Shown: positions 7,139 to 15,473, counted from the stretch's first letter. The stretch is DNA of 23,370 nt from JABCPE02 sp963509715 (GCA_963509715.1 CAUPCB010000025.1:1-23370); one strand, 5' to 3'. Notes: generated from the letters alone by a model not told the origin. A program made the numbers and translations.

Positions 7139-8887
7139 ATGCAGACACAAAAAGTAACAGAACACATTATAAATTGGCTAAAAAATTATGCAGAAACTGC
7201 TAAAATGAACGGCTTCGTTATCGGGATTTCTGGCGGGATAGACTCAGCGGTGGTTTCTACCCTTGCCGCTAAAACAGGGCTAAAAACCCTAGTCATAGAA
7301 CTTCCCATACGCCAAAAGAAAGACCAAGTGCAGCGGGCGCAGGAGCAGATTTCCTTTCTGAAAAACAACTTTAAAAATGTGGAAAGTCTGGAAATAGATT
7401 TGACAGAAACCTTTGATGTTTTTGAAAAAAATGTTATCAGCAAAAGCTCCACCACGCAGAATAGAGAGCTTTCCCTTGCCAATTCCCGCTCTCGGCTCAG
7501 AATGCTTACGCTGTACTATTTTGGGCAGATTCATAATCTTTTGGTCACAGGAACAGGCAATAAAATAGAAGATTTCGGTATCGGTTTTTTCACAAAATAC
7601 GGAGATGGCGGCGTGGATATTTCACCGATTGGAGATTTAACCAAAACCCAAGTCTATGAACTAGCCAAAGAGCTGAACATCCCTAAGAGCATCCAAAAAG
7701 CAGCTCCTACCGATGGGCTATGGGACACGGAGCGAACCGATGAACAGCAGATAGGCGCCACCTACCCAGAGCTGGAATGGGCTATGAGTGTCCACCAAGA
7801 CCATTCCGCAGAGGATTTCTCTGGCAGAGAAAAAGAAGTTTTTATGATATACGACCGCTTAAATAGGGCTACCCAGCACAAAATAAACCCTATCCCAGTC
7901 TGCAAAATCCCAAAAGAATTGTTTAAAAAAATAAGTAAGAAAAAAATGAGTAAGTTTATTTTTAAAAGTATTGAATTAAATCAATGGATAAAGCCACATC
8001 TGACCACTTATATCTTAGCGGCAGATGATGATGAACTGGAGACTTTACAGGATGACTATGACAGGTTTGAAAATATTAAATTTCTGACATGGGATAAAAC
8101 GCCTTCTTCAGAAGAGTTATCAAAAATTCAAACATTGATTATTGAGGAGCCAGAATCTGGTGAGTATGATATATCCGACTTGCCAGATTGGATAAATACG
8201 CTTGGTAATTTGAAAGTTTTGGCTTTTCCATATGTTTGTTTTTCTAAATTAGAAAATACCATAAAAAATTCTGCGCTTACATTAGAAACATTATATTTTT
8301 TCATTCCAAGAGAATGGGATGATGAAAAATTTGAAATACCAGCGAGTCTGGAAATGCCCAATCTTTCAGCATTTATATCAAGATGTGAAATCAATGGTTT
8401 ATTCGGGCTTAAGGCAAATAATTTCCCTAATATCAGTTACTTAGAGTGCAATATATCAAAGTATAAAAATATTAAGCAACTTGATGAAATTAAAAACTTT
8501 AAGAAACTAATTCATGCCAGCTTTCATCATGGTAAATCATTGAATATATTAGATAATATAAGCCCTGATTTATTGGAATCAATTAGTCTTGTTGGGTTTT
8601 CAGGACAGGACTTTTCAATTTCAAAATTAAAAGAATTTAAAAATTTGAAGTACATTGCTTTGAATGGAATCAAAAGGGCTGAAATAGATTGTGAGTTATT
8701 TACTCATTTGCCCTCTTTAAGCTATTTAGAGTTAGTTTCCTGTTTTAACCTTAAAAATGTGAACGAACTAGCTAATCTTAAAAACTTAGAACATTTAATC
8801 GTGCTAGATTGTAAACGACCATTTGATAACGCTACAATAGACTTACTTAAAAACAATATTTCTGAAATAGATATTGACTTTGCTTAA
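7139..8887 (+). CDS. nadE: NH3-dependent NAD+ synthetase fused in frame to a leucine-rich-repeat module
   Basis: Residues 1 to about 264 are a complete NadE: SGGIDS ATP-pyrophosphatase loop at 31-36, the SRSRLRMLTLYY and GTGNKIEDFGIGFFTKYGDGG blocks, and the usual end, NPIPVCKIPKELFKK. NadE amidates deamido-NAD to NAD+ in the cytoplasm. Family members stop about here. This frame continues through ISKKK into 313 more residues, starting at Met270, rich in irregular Leu repeats. The joint sits on two A7 runs (7925-7931 and 7940-7946). Loss of one A from the first run gives a TAA right after ELFKK, leaving an ordinary 264-residue NadE and a separate LRR gene at 7946. Base composition drops sharply at the joint: 48% and 45% GC in two hand-counted 60-base lines of nadE, 32% and 27% in two of the LRR part. 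NadE identity is certain; the fusion as a real product is not. Confidence 0.85.
   Translation: MQTQKVTEHIINWLKNYAETAKMNGFVIGISGGIDSAVVSTLAAKTGLKTLVIELPIRQKKDQVQRAQEQISFLKNNFKNVESLEIDLTETFDVFEKNVISKSSTTQNRELSLANSRSRLRMLTLYYFGQIHNLLVTGTGNKIEDFGIGFFTKYGDGGVDISPIGDLTKTQVYELAKELNIPKSIQKAAPTDGLWDTERTDEQQIGATYPELEWAMSVHQDHSAEDFSGREKEVFMIYDRLNRATQHKINPIPVCKIPKELFKKISKKKMSKFIFKSIELNQWIKPHLTTYILAADDDELETLQDDYDRFENIKFLTWDKTPSSEELSKIQTLIIEEPESGEYDISDLPDWINTLGNLKVLAFPYVCFSKLENTIKNSALTLETLYFFIPREWDDEKFEIPASLEMPNLSAFISRCEINGLFGLKANNFPNISYLECNISKYKNIKQLDEIKNFKKLIHASFHHGKSLNILDNISPDLLESISLVGFSGQDFSISKLKEFKNLKYIALNGIKRAEIDCELFTHLPSLSYLELVSCFNLKNVNELANLKNLEHLIVLDCKRPFDNATIDLLKNNISEIDIDFA
7946..8887 (+). other. 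LRR module (residues 270-582 of the nadE frame), possibly an independent gene
   Basis: From its own ATG at 7946 this segment would encode 313 residues starting MSKFIFKSIELNQW. It has repeated leucine-rich units such as LKYIALNGIK and LSYLELVSCFNLKNV, and no signal peptide or membrane segment, so it is probably a cytoplasmic binding protein. It is AT-rich against nadE. It lies beside the TPR/SUKH/SUFU gene, which is convergent with it. LRR proteins of this sort occur among toxin-immunity clusters, so an immunity or decoy role is possible but not shown. No good ribosome binding site is visible before 7946. Confidence 0.55.
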
Positions 8888-8899
8888 ATTTATCAATAA

Positions 8900-8932
8900 A
8901 AAATCCCTCTGAATTTTCATCAAAGGGATTTT
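8900..8932. terminator. Bidirectional intrinsic terminator between the nadE-LRR frame and the SUKH/SUFU gene
   Basis: A 13-position stem, AAAATCCCTCTGA against TCAAAGGGATTTT with one C/A mismatch, closes a 7-base loop. A-rich and T-rich flanks suit termination of both convergent genes. Confidence 0.75.
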
Positions 8933-8951
8933 CTTTATCTATCACTGATTA

Positions 8952-11093
8952 TTAACTTCCTAAGTGTAAGCTAATTACAGGCGTTCCATCTTCTTCGTAG
9001 CCCTCGATACTGAAGCCTTCAAAGAATATATGATCTCCTAATTCTTTACTAGCCAATGAATTATGAATCCACTGCAATAGTTCTATTGCTCCGAAATGGT
9101 CTTCATAAGCCTCGCATTCTGCCATGATTTCAGCATAATACAATCCGTCATCTTCAGGCTCTCCATCGAAAGTATCTGGATTGAGAAGTTTTTCATACTT
9201 CCAAAGCGATTTTTCATCCTTGATATAGGCCTCATACATTACTTTCACTTTTTTAGAGTTGAAAATTGTAGAATGCGGTGCGTAATCATCCAGATTATTG
9301 TCTATATCTTGGTTGTAGTCATAGACAGCCATCCAGAAATTCTGTAAAGATTCGTAAATTTTATCATTGAACGCCCATGCCACATTATCCAAAAGATTTG
9401 GGTTTTCTGCTGGCGCATAGCCTTCGCAGACATTTACTCTGTTTACATCCACTACTGGCGGATATGGTACATCCTGCTCGATAAACTTGTCAAACAAAGC
9501 ATCCGTTCCGTGGTCTAATTTGAAATCCATTTCCTCCTCATACAACGGCTGGATATAGAAAAACTCAACTCTTCTCTCACTCGGAAGCTCCACAATAGCT
9601 GGAAGGTTTTCTCCATCCTCGTTTTTCTCATTAGACTGAGCCGCTACGAGAATCACACCTTTGAAGTTAGTCCCTTCAAAAGCCTCATTGGATGGGATAG
9701 TGTGCCCATTTCCTAAATAAGTATTGTGATTGATAGGCAGACGAGCCAAAATTTTCAGCCAACGGATAGGCCAGTAATCTTTCTCTTCTTCGCTTCTTAT
9801 ATTCCAAGTTGGCGGCAGATTGATTGCCAGCTCCATGTGTGGCGTGTATGGATAGTCCGCTGGAACATTCATCATATGAGCGCCCATTCCACCTGTTACC
9901 AGCGTGTAGTAGTTAACCTCTGGTGTAGGTTCTATAATATACACATCACAGTGAATATCAGGAGATTCCAGCTCATGGAATACATCATTAAACTCTCCAA
10001 ATTCCTTTGCGATATATTTCTCTAAAGCTGTTCTGTCTTCCTCATCATAATAAGCTGGAAGCCCAGAATCTCTTCCTTCAAATTTCATAATATCCTCTTC
10101 TTCATCATAGCTCAATCGCCCAGATGAAATAGAATCATTCATGTAATCTACCCAAGCTCTCATTCTGAACTGAAGGTGTCCCAAATAGTAGTCCTCTATA
10201 TTTTCTGCAAGGGAAACCATGATAATCTGCCCTGCAAGCCCATCTTCCTCCACAGGGTCTAAATCCATACAGATAAGGCCATCCCCTTTCAAAATAGGAA
10301 TCCATTTATGGGTATAAAGTGTATTTTTAACAAGATAATCATCCTCAAAATTCTCCTCTGGAAGTTTTAGGTCTGCCCAGTTTTCTCCGTAATGTTTTTT
10401 CAAGTAAGAAATAATTTCTTCCTGAACCTGCTCTACTTCATTGATTCCTACAAAACTCTGCCCTTCTCCCACTGCAAAAAACGGCACATCTTCTTTCTGT
10501 CCGCTGAAAGTTCTATGCAGCTGTTTGAAAGATTCTGGAAGCTCAAAACCTAGTCTCTGTTCCAGTGCAGAAATTTCTGCTTCTGTTGCAGGATTTCCCA
10601 GTTTTTCAGCCATTTTAGGCGCTTTTTCTTTTAAAAGGTCTACAAAAACTTCTAAATCATATTCCACCTCGCCTTTTCCTCCTGTATATACATCATATGT
10701 AGGAATACCTTTTTTCTCAGCGATATTCAGCCAATTAAGGAATTCATAAGCATTGTTACATCCTCCTAGTTCTTCATGTTTCTCAAAGTGCTTTCTAGCA
10801 TTGGCTTTATCATCCAAAAAGAAATAAGAATAACCGATACGATAGTTCCATGCTGCCTCTTCAGAAAGCTCATCTTCCAGATATTTGAACACCTCTATTG
10901 CTTTTCTTAGGTGGTTTTTGTTTTCTTCTGTTTGGTCAAGCCAGTAGAGATTGTTATAAGCACGAGCCAACTCACTCAAAACCTGCGTAGTTCTCTGCTC
11001 CACAGGAAGCCCCTCCACAAAATCTACAATCGCTTGGATTTTATCCTGCTCATCCCAAGCATCTATTTTCTTTAAAATCTGCTGTTCTGTCAT
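8952..11093 (-). CDS. TPR / SMI1-KNR4 (SUKH) / SUFU multidomain protein, immunity-type
   Basis: The product has 713 residues, is acidic, and has no signal peptide or membrane segment. About 30-125 is TPR-like helical repeat (ELARAYNNLYW, AAWNYRIGYSYFFLDD, ARKHFEKHEELG). About 165-310 is a SMI1/KNR4 (SUKH) domain, opening EAEISALEQRLGFELPESFK. About 350-550 is a bacterial suppressor-of-fused (SUFU) domain, with YYTLVTGGMGAHMMNVP (395-411), WPIRWLKILARLP (441-453) and GNGHTIP (461-467). The last 150 residues are unassigned. SUKH and SUFU are both known immunity superfamilies of polymorphic toxin systems, and proteins joining several such domains can act as poly-immunity proteins. No toxin gene is in the window. 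It lies 41 bases downstream of ung on the same strand. The role is inferred from domains only. Confidence 0.8.
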   Translation of the reverse strand: MTEQQILKKIDAWDEQDKIQAIVDFVEGLPVEQRTTQVLSELARAYNNLYWLDQTEENKNHLRKAIEVFKYLEDELSEEAAWNYRIGYSYFFLDDKANARKHFEKHEELGGCNNAYEFLNWLNIAEKKGIPTYDVYTGGKGEVEYDLEVFVDLLKEKAPKMAEKLGNPATEAEISALEQRLGFELPESFKQLHRTFSGQKEDVPFFAVGEGQSFVGINEVEQVQEEIISYLKKHYGENWADLKLPEENFEDDYLVKNTLYTHKWIPILKGDGLICMDLDPVEEDGLAGQIIMVSLAENIEDYYLGHLQFRMRAWVDYMNDSISSGRLSYDEEEDIMKFEGRDSGLPAYYDEEDRTALEKYIAKEFGEFNDVFHELESPDIHCDVYIIEPTPEVNYYTLVTGGMGAHMMNVPADYPYTPHMELAINLPPTWNIRSEEEKDYWPIRWLKILARLPINHNTYLGNGHTIPSNEAFEGTNFKGVILVAAQSNEKNEDGENLPAIVELPSERRVEFFYIQPLYEEEMDFKLDHGTDALFDKFIEQDVPYPPVVDVNRVNVCEGYAPAENPNLLDNVAWAFNDKIYESLQNFWMAVYDYNQDIDNNLDDYAPHSTIFNSKKVKVMYEAYIKDEKSLWKYEKLLNPDTFDGEPEDDGLYYAEIMAECEAYEDHFGAIELLQWIHNSLASKELGDHIFFEGFSIEGYEEDGTPVISLHLGS

Positions 11094-11134
11094 AATGTTA
11101 TTTTTTATCTGATTTTCAATACTTTATATTTAAA

Positions 11135-11776
11135 TTACCAATTTATCGGTTCTTTACCTTTTTCCTCCAAAAATTGGTTGATTTTAGAAAAAGGACGACT
11201 TCCAAAAAATCCCTTATGCACGGAAAATGGCGATGGATGGGCAGACTGAATGATAAAATGCTTACTAGCATCTATCAATCCTGCTTTTTTCTGTGCAAAA
11301 GCGCCCCATAGCACAAAAACTACATTCTCCTTTTTATCCGAAATTTCTTTAATGATGAAATCTGTAAACTGCTCCCACCCCAAATCCTTATGCGAGTTCG
11401 CCTCATGAGCCCGCACTGTCAGCGTAGCATTAAGAAGTAAAACTCCTTGCTTCGCCCACATTTCCAGCTCGTTAGAGGTTTTCTTTATTCCTAAATCATC
11501 TTCCAGCTCCTTAAAAATATTTTTAAGCGATGGCGGTGCTTTAACTTTATCCGAAACCGAAAAACAAAGTCCATTCGCTTGATTATCATTATGATACGGA
11601 TCTTGTCCAATAATCACCACTTTAACCTCTTCAAAGGGTGTAAGCTCTATTGCTCTAAAAATCTGATTTTTAGGAGGAAAACATTTTGTTGTCTGATATT
11701 CCTCTTTTACTTTTTCCCAAAGTGTAGTAAAATATTCTGTATTTTTTATCGGAGCTAAAACCTCTGTCCAAGTCAT
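11135..11776 (-). CDS. ung: Uracil-DNA glycosylase, family 1
   Basis: The 213-residue product removes uracil from DNA as the first step of base excision repair. Family 1 motifs are intact: the water-activating loop GQDPYH (57-62, catalytic Asp59), the PPSLKNIFKEL minor-groove segment (81-91), LLLNATLTVR (113-122) and the HPSPFS loop with His180. The start ATG at 11776 gives a normal N-terminus. Upstream are a TAnnTTTG element at 11803-11810 and a two-unit direct repeat at 11841-11862. The same arrangement, with the same 30-base spacing, precedes the unknown gene at 1-125, so ung may belong to a small regulon. The SUKH/SUFU gene follows 41 bases downstream and could be cotranscribed. Confidence 0.97.
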   Translation of the reverse strand: MTWTEVLAPIKNTEYFTTLWEKVKEEYQTTKCFPPKNQIFRAIELTPFEEVKVVIIGQDPYHNDNQANGLCFSVSDKVKAPPSLKNIFKELEDDLGIKKTSNELEMWAKQGVLLLNATLTVRAHEANSHKDLGWEQFTDFIIKEISDKKENVVFVLWGAFAQKKAGLIDASKHFIIQSAHPSPFSVHKGFFGSRPFSKINQFLEEKGKEPINW

Positions 11777-11802
11777 GATTAAATGCTAATTTTTTGTTAG
11801 TG

Positions 11803-11810
11803 CAAATCTA
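11803..11810 (-). promoter_or_regulatory. -7 promoter element (TAnnTTTG) for ung
   Basis: TAGATTTG on the minus strand matches TAnnTTTG and lies 26 bases ahead of the ung ATG. A TTTG occurs upstream, but only 15 bases away, shorter than the usual spacing. The two-unit repeat starts exactly 30 bases upstream of it, as at 173-232. Confidence 0.5.
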
Positions 11811-11840
11811 TAATTTTCGTTCTTTCAAAGAAAAAACCAA

Positions 11841-11862
11841 GCGTCTACAAAGTGTCTACAAG
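11841..11862 (-). repeat. Two-unit direct repeat upstream of ung, putative regulator site
   Basis: Two 11-base units, GCGTCTACAAA and GTGTCTACAAG on the plus strand. They match the block at 211-232 at 21 of 22 positions, while the adjoining 30-base spacers are unrelated in sequence. It lies between mutS2 and ung in a 129-base gap holding no other feature I can support. Confidence 0.6.
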
Positions 11863-11905
11863 AAAACCCTACACCCCGTAAAAACTTAATTATCAAAGGA
11901 ATAAA

Positions 11906-14062
11906 TTAGACTCTTTCCAATTCATCCGTGCTTATCTGTGTTTTGAAAAGTCCATAGTTTATCGTGGCTTTATTGGTTTTAGAATCTATCTTTTCTATCG
12001 TTCCTGTGCTTGTGCTTCCTATGATTCGCACTCGCTGTCCCACTTTCAGCCACAGAGCTCTTTCCTTTCTCTCTCTTTCTTGGATTTTTTCCTGAGTTTC
12101 TGTTATGGTTTGTATCACAGATTCTTTTTTCAGCTCCTGCGTTACTTTTCGTTTTACCACTTTCAGTTTTTCAGCTTCTATTTTCTCTGTATTTTGGTTT
12201 TTTCTAAATTTCTCTTGTTCCAGAATTTTGATGAAATCTTTCACAATATCCTTTCGGGACTTCCCTTTTGCATAATCATCTATGAAACTCTGTATCCTTG
12301 TCCCAAATTGCAATTTTCTATGTTCCTCCTCATAGAGTTTCTGAAAATTATAAAGTTTCTGCTGAAGCTGTTCGTTCAGTTTTTGGAGATTATCGCGTTT
12401 ATTTTGGGTGAGTTCTCGTTTTTCAGTAAGGTCAGATTTTAGTTTTTCAACCTCAAATTTCTCCTGCTGAAGTTTGACAATCGTTTTATCCAAATTCACC
12501 ACATCTCTTTCTATCTTTTTCTTCGCGGAATGGATTATAAATCTTGGGATATTGTTCTTCTCGGCAACCTCAAAAGTAAAGGAACTTCCTGCCTGACCAA
12601 CTTCTAGTTTATACATCGGTTCCAGCGTTTCCTCATCAAAAAGCATCGCTGCATTTTGGGCGTGAGGAAGCTGCTCCACCACCAGTTTTATGTTGGTATA
12701 ATGGGTCGTAATCACCGCAAAACTCTCTTTTTCATAAAAGAATTCCAAAAACGCCTCCGCCAACGCTCCACCAAGCTCAGGGTCTGACCCTGTCCCAAAT
12801 TCATCAATCAGCAATAATGTGTTCTCATCTGCCTCCCGCACTATTCGGCTCATTTTTTTTAGCCTTGATGAATATGTAGAAAGATGATTTTCAATAGACT
12901 GATTGTCACCTATATCTGTCATCAGTTTATCAAAGAAAAACATTTCCGAACGCGGATGAACAGGCACCAAAATCCCTGACTGTATCATCAGCTGAAGCAG
13001 CCCTAAAGTCTTCAGTGTGATGGACTTACCTCCTGCATTAGGCCCTGAAATACAGATAATTCTATTTTTCTCCGAAAGCTCTAGCGTCTGAGGAAAAATC
13101 GCCTTATTTTCCTGTATGTTTCTCAGCCAAAGAAGCGGATGATAGGCATCGATAAGTTTCAGCGTTTTATGAGTATTGATTTTAGGTAAAACTCCATTGA
13201 TTTTTTCAGCAAATTTCGCTTTGGCTCTTGTGATATCAAGATTATAGAGATATTCCTGATAATCTGATAACTGCGGATGAAACTCAGCAATTTCTGATGT
13301 CAGTATCCTCAAAATCCTATCCACTTCCTTTTTCTGCTCCTCTTCACTTTCGCGGAGCTGGTGATAGTGCCTTACAACGCTGTCAGGCTGGATATATGTG
13401 ATAGAGCCTGTTTTGGAAACTCCTAAAACACGCCCTGAAACTCGTTTTTTAAATCCTGATTTCACTGCCAAAACCCTTTGGTCTTCTATCGTACTTTCGC
13501 GGATTTCATCAAGGAAATCCTGTTGGACATAGTGATTCAGGGATTTATTAAAGTTTTCTTGAATATTTTTTTTAGCAATAGAAATACTTTCGCGAATTTC
13601 CTTCAAAAGTGGAGATGCCTCGTTTTTAACCTCTCCGAAACGATTAAAAACCGCTGAAATCTTGTCTATAATCTCTTTTCTAAATTCCAGATTTTTAATT
13701 TCCTCCTCTAAATTCGGGAAGTTTTCTGAGAATTTCGGGAAAAACGATTGTAATTTTCCTATTTGCTCAGTGATTTTTCGGATTCTCAAAAAAGCCGATG
13801 CTTCCAACCTAAAATTTTCTATAAGTATCAGTTTCAGAGGTTCTTCTATATCTTCGTATTCATCAAAGGGAATGTAATTTTCACTCTCATAGGAAGACAA
13901 AAATTCCGAAGTTTTTTTCAGCAAAAATTCCGCTTCTTTTTGTGGAAGCGGCTTTATATTTGATATTTTTTCGGCTACTCTCGGTGAGTACGCATAGGGC
14001 GTGATTTCCTCTAATAATTTAGGAAATTCCAGCTCGTTCAAATGGTCTTGTAAAATCTGCAC
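11906..14062 (-). CDS. mutS2: MutS2-type ATPase without a C-terminal Smr domain
   Basis: The 718-residue product has the MutS2 layout: a helical core/clamp (about 1-330), ATPase domain with Walker A SGPNAGGKS (339-347), LLIDEFGTGSDPELGG Walker B/signature (417-432) and TTHYTNIK (452-459), then a long coiled coil (about 500-650). It ends in a KOW-like tail, VGQRVRIIGSTSTGTI, near 675-690. MutS2 acts in recombination control and, in Firmicutes, in rescue of collided ribosomes. The C-terminal Smr nuclease domain is missing; I believe this is common in Flavobacteria, so it need not be a truncation. The chosen start is GTG at 14062, giving QILQDHLNELEFPKLLEEI as in the family; no in-frame ATG lies close upstream. 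It follows pyrEF by 25 bases. Confidence 0.9.
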   Translation of the reverse strand: MQILQDHLNELEFPKLLEEITPYAYSPRVAEKISNIKPLPQKEAEFLLKKTSEFLSSYESENYIPFDEYEDIEEPLKLILIENFRLEASAFLRIRKITEQIGKLQSFFPKFSENFPNLEEEIKNLEFRKEIIDKISAVFNRFGEVKNEASPLLKEIRESISIAKKNIQENFNKSLNHYVQQDFLDEIRESTIEDQRVLAVKSGFKKRVSGRVLGVSKTGSITYIQPDSVVRHYHQLRESEEEQKKEVDRILRILTSEIAEFHPQLSDYQEYLYNLDITRAKAKFAEKINGVLPKINTHKTLKLIDAYHPLLWLRNIQENKAIFPQTLELSEKNRIICISGPNAGGKSITLKTLGLLQLMIQSGILVPVHPRSEMFFFDKLMTDIGDNQSIENHLSTYSSRLKKMSRIVREADENTLLLIDEFGTGSDPELGGALAEAFLEFFYEKESFAVITTHYTNIKLVVEQLPHAQNAAMLFDEETLEPMYKLEVGQAGSSFTFEVAEKNNIPRFIIHSAKKKIERDVVNLDKTIVKLQQEKFEVEKLKSDLTEKRELTQNKRDNLQKLNEQLQQKLYNFQKLYEEEHRKLQFGTRIQSFIDDYAKGKSRKDIVKDFIKILEQEKFRKNQNTEKIEAEKLKVVKRKVTQELKKESVIQTITETQEKIQERERKERALWLKVGQRVRIIGSTSTGTIEKIDSKTNKATINYGLFKTQISTDELERV

Positions 14063-14087
14063 CTTGCAAAAGTAACATTTTTAATTT

Positions 14088-15458
14088 TTATTCTAAAGAT
14101 TTTTCATAAGCCTTCCAGCCTATTTCTCTGTAATTTTTTGAAGCTTTTTCGGCATCTTCTGCTAGATAAATTCCACGCCCCACGATGATAAAATCAGTAT
14201 GCAGATTATGAAAAACATAGTCTGGCGTATTGTACTGCTGCCCTTTATCATCGCCTGACTGCTCTAAACTAACCCCTGGAGTAAAAAGCAGCGTTTCTTT
14301 GTTTATCTTTCTCTGCGCCACGCAGCCCATTATATTAGGCTGTTCCTCAACGATTTTAAGCCCTTTTTCTTGGTAATGAGCATCTGTAAGCGTTCCCTGA
14401 GAAGACATTCCTAAAATCGCGATAACTCCCACATTCTTAAAGCATTCCAAAGATTTTTTCCCTGCTATAAGATGTGATGTCACCATATCTGCCCATGTTG
14501 AGATTTGATAAACGCCTTTTGAAAATTGTAATTCCTGCGTGCTGCCTATATCTGCGAATTTTCTATCCTCCATCAATAGAAAATTATGCTTCCTCGCCAA
14601 ATCTACCAGCGGAAGAATGGTCTTATCATGGTCAAAATCTTTTATAATATCTATGTGTGTTTTCAGAACTACTATATGTGGCCCTACTTTCTCCGCTAAA
14701 TTCAGCAACTCGCTGGTAGTCACCACATCAGCAGAAACTATCAGATTAGATTTTTTATTGATTGCTGTCTGCAAAAGTTTTTGGGCTGTGGGATGCTTTG
14801 TAATTTCTAATTTCTGTTCATAAGAAAGTCTTTTTTCTTCCTCAAATTTCACTTGTTTTCTCGCCAAAAAATCATGGATTTTTGCAACCTGCTCATCATC
14901 TATATCTATTTCTCCTGCTTCGTGCAAGATTTTCACCACTTCTGTAATGGTGAATAATGTATGAACTCTGTAGCCCTTCTGTTCTAAAAGCTCCTTTCCG
15001 CTCTGCTGTCTATCCAAAACCACCACTATATCAGATACTTTCAGACCTTCTTTCTCCACCTCTGCTATGGTCTCCAAAAGGGATTTCCCAGATGTAATCA
15101 CATCTTCCACCAAGAGGCAAGATTGCCCTTGTTTATAGATGCCTTCTATCAGTTTTTTCGTTCCATAGCCTTTGGCTTCTTTACGCTTCATTATCAATGG
15201 AATCTCGGACAATAGAGACATCACAGTCGCCATCGGAAGCGCTGCATAGGGAACTCCACAAATCAAATCCAGTTTATTATCCTTAGGTAAAATTTCTAAA
15301 AGATGCTCTGCTAGTTTCTTTAAGATTTTAGGGTCTGATGCCAGCGGACGCAAATCCACATAAAAAGGGCTTTCTATTCCACTTTTTAGGGTAAATTTCC
15401 CGAATTTAATGATTTCTAATTTGTAAGATTCTAAAAAGAATTTGTTTTTGGATTCCAT
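14088..15458 (-). CDS. Bifunctional UMP synthase (orotate phosphoribosyltransferase - OMP decarboxylase)
   Basis: The 456-residue product joins the last two steps of UMP synthesis. Residues 1 to about 205 are orotate phosphoribosyltransferase, with the PRPP loop LLVEDVITSGKSL (115-127). Residues about 215-456 are OMP decarboxylase with LKTHIDI (265-271), the catalytic DxKxxD array in EDRKFADIGST (297-307: Asp298, Lys300, Asp303), FTPGVSLEQSGDDKGQQYN (392-410) and IIVGRGIY (424-431). Domain order and wording match eukaryotic UMPS rather than the standalone bacterial PyrF types. It is divergent from ftsK and is followed after 25 bases by mutS2. A -7 element lies 15 bases before the ATG. Confidence 0.95.
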   Translation of the reverse strand: MESKNKFFLESYKLEIIKFGKFTLKSGIESPFYVDLRPLASDPKILKKLAEHLLEILPKDNKLDLICGVPYAALPMATVMSLLSEIPLIMKRKEAKGYGTKKLIEGIYKQGQSCLLVEDVITSGKSLLETIAEVEKEGLKVSDIVVVLDRQQSGKELLEQKGYRVHTLFTITEVVKILHEAGEIDIDDEQVAKIHDFLARKQVKFEEEKRLSYEQKLEITKHPTAQKLLQTAINKKSNLIVSADVVTTSELLNLAEKVGPHIVVLKTHIDIIKDFDHDKTILPLVDLARKHNFLLMEDRKFADIGSTQELQFSKGVYQISTWADMVTSHLIAGKKSLECFKNVGVIAILGMSSQGTLTDAHYQEKGLKIVEEQPNIMGCVAQRKINKETLLFTPGVSLEQSGDDKGQQYNTPDYVFHNLHTDFIIVGRGIYLAEDAEKASKNYREIGWKAYEKSLE

Positions 15459-15473
15459 GAGATTAATTTTTCA

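Noticed and set aside
14067..14074. TACTTTTG as a mutS2 promoter
   Set aside because: It matches TAnnTTTG but would place the transcript start at the GTG codon, and mutS2 is only 25 bases after pyrEF; not listed as a feature, only noted under mutS2.
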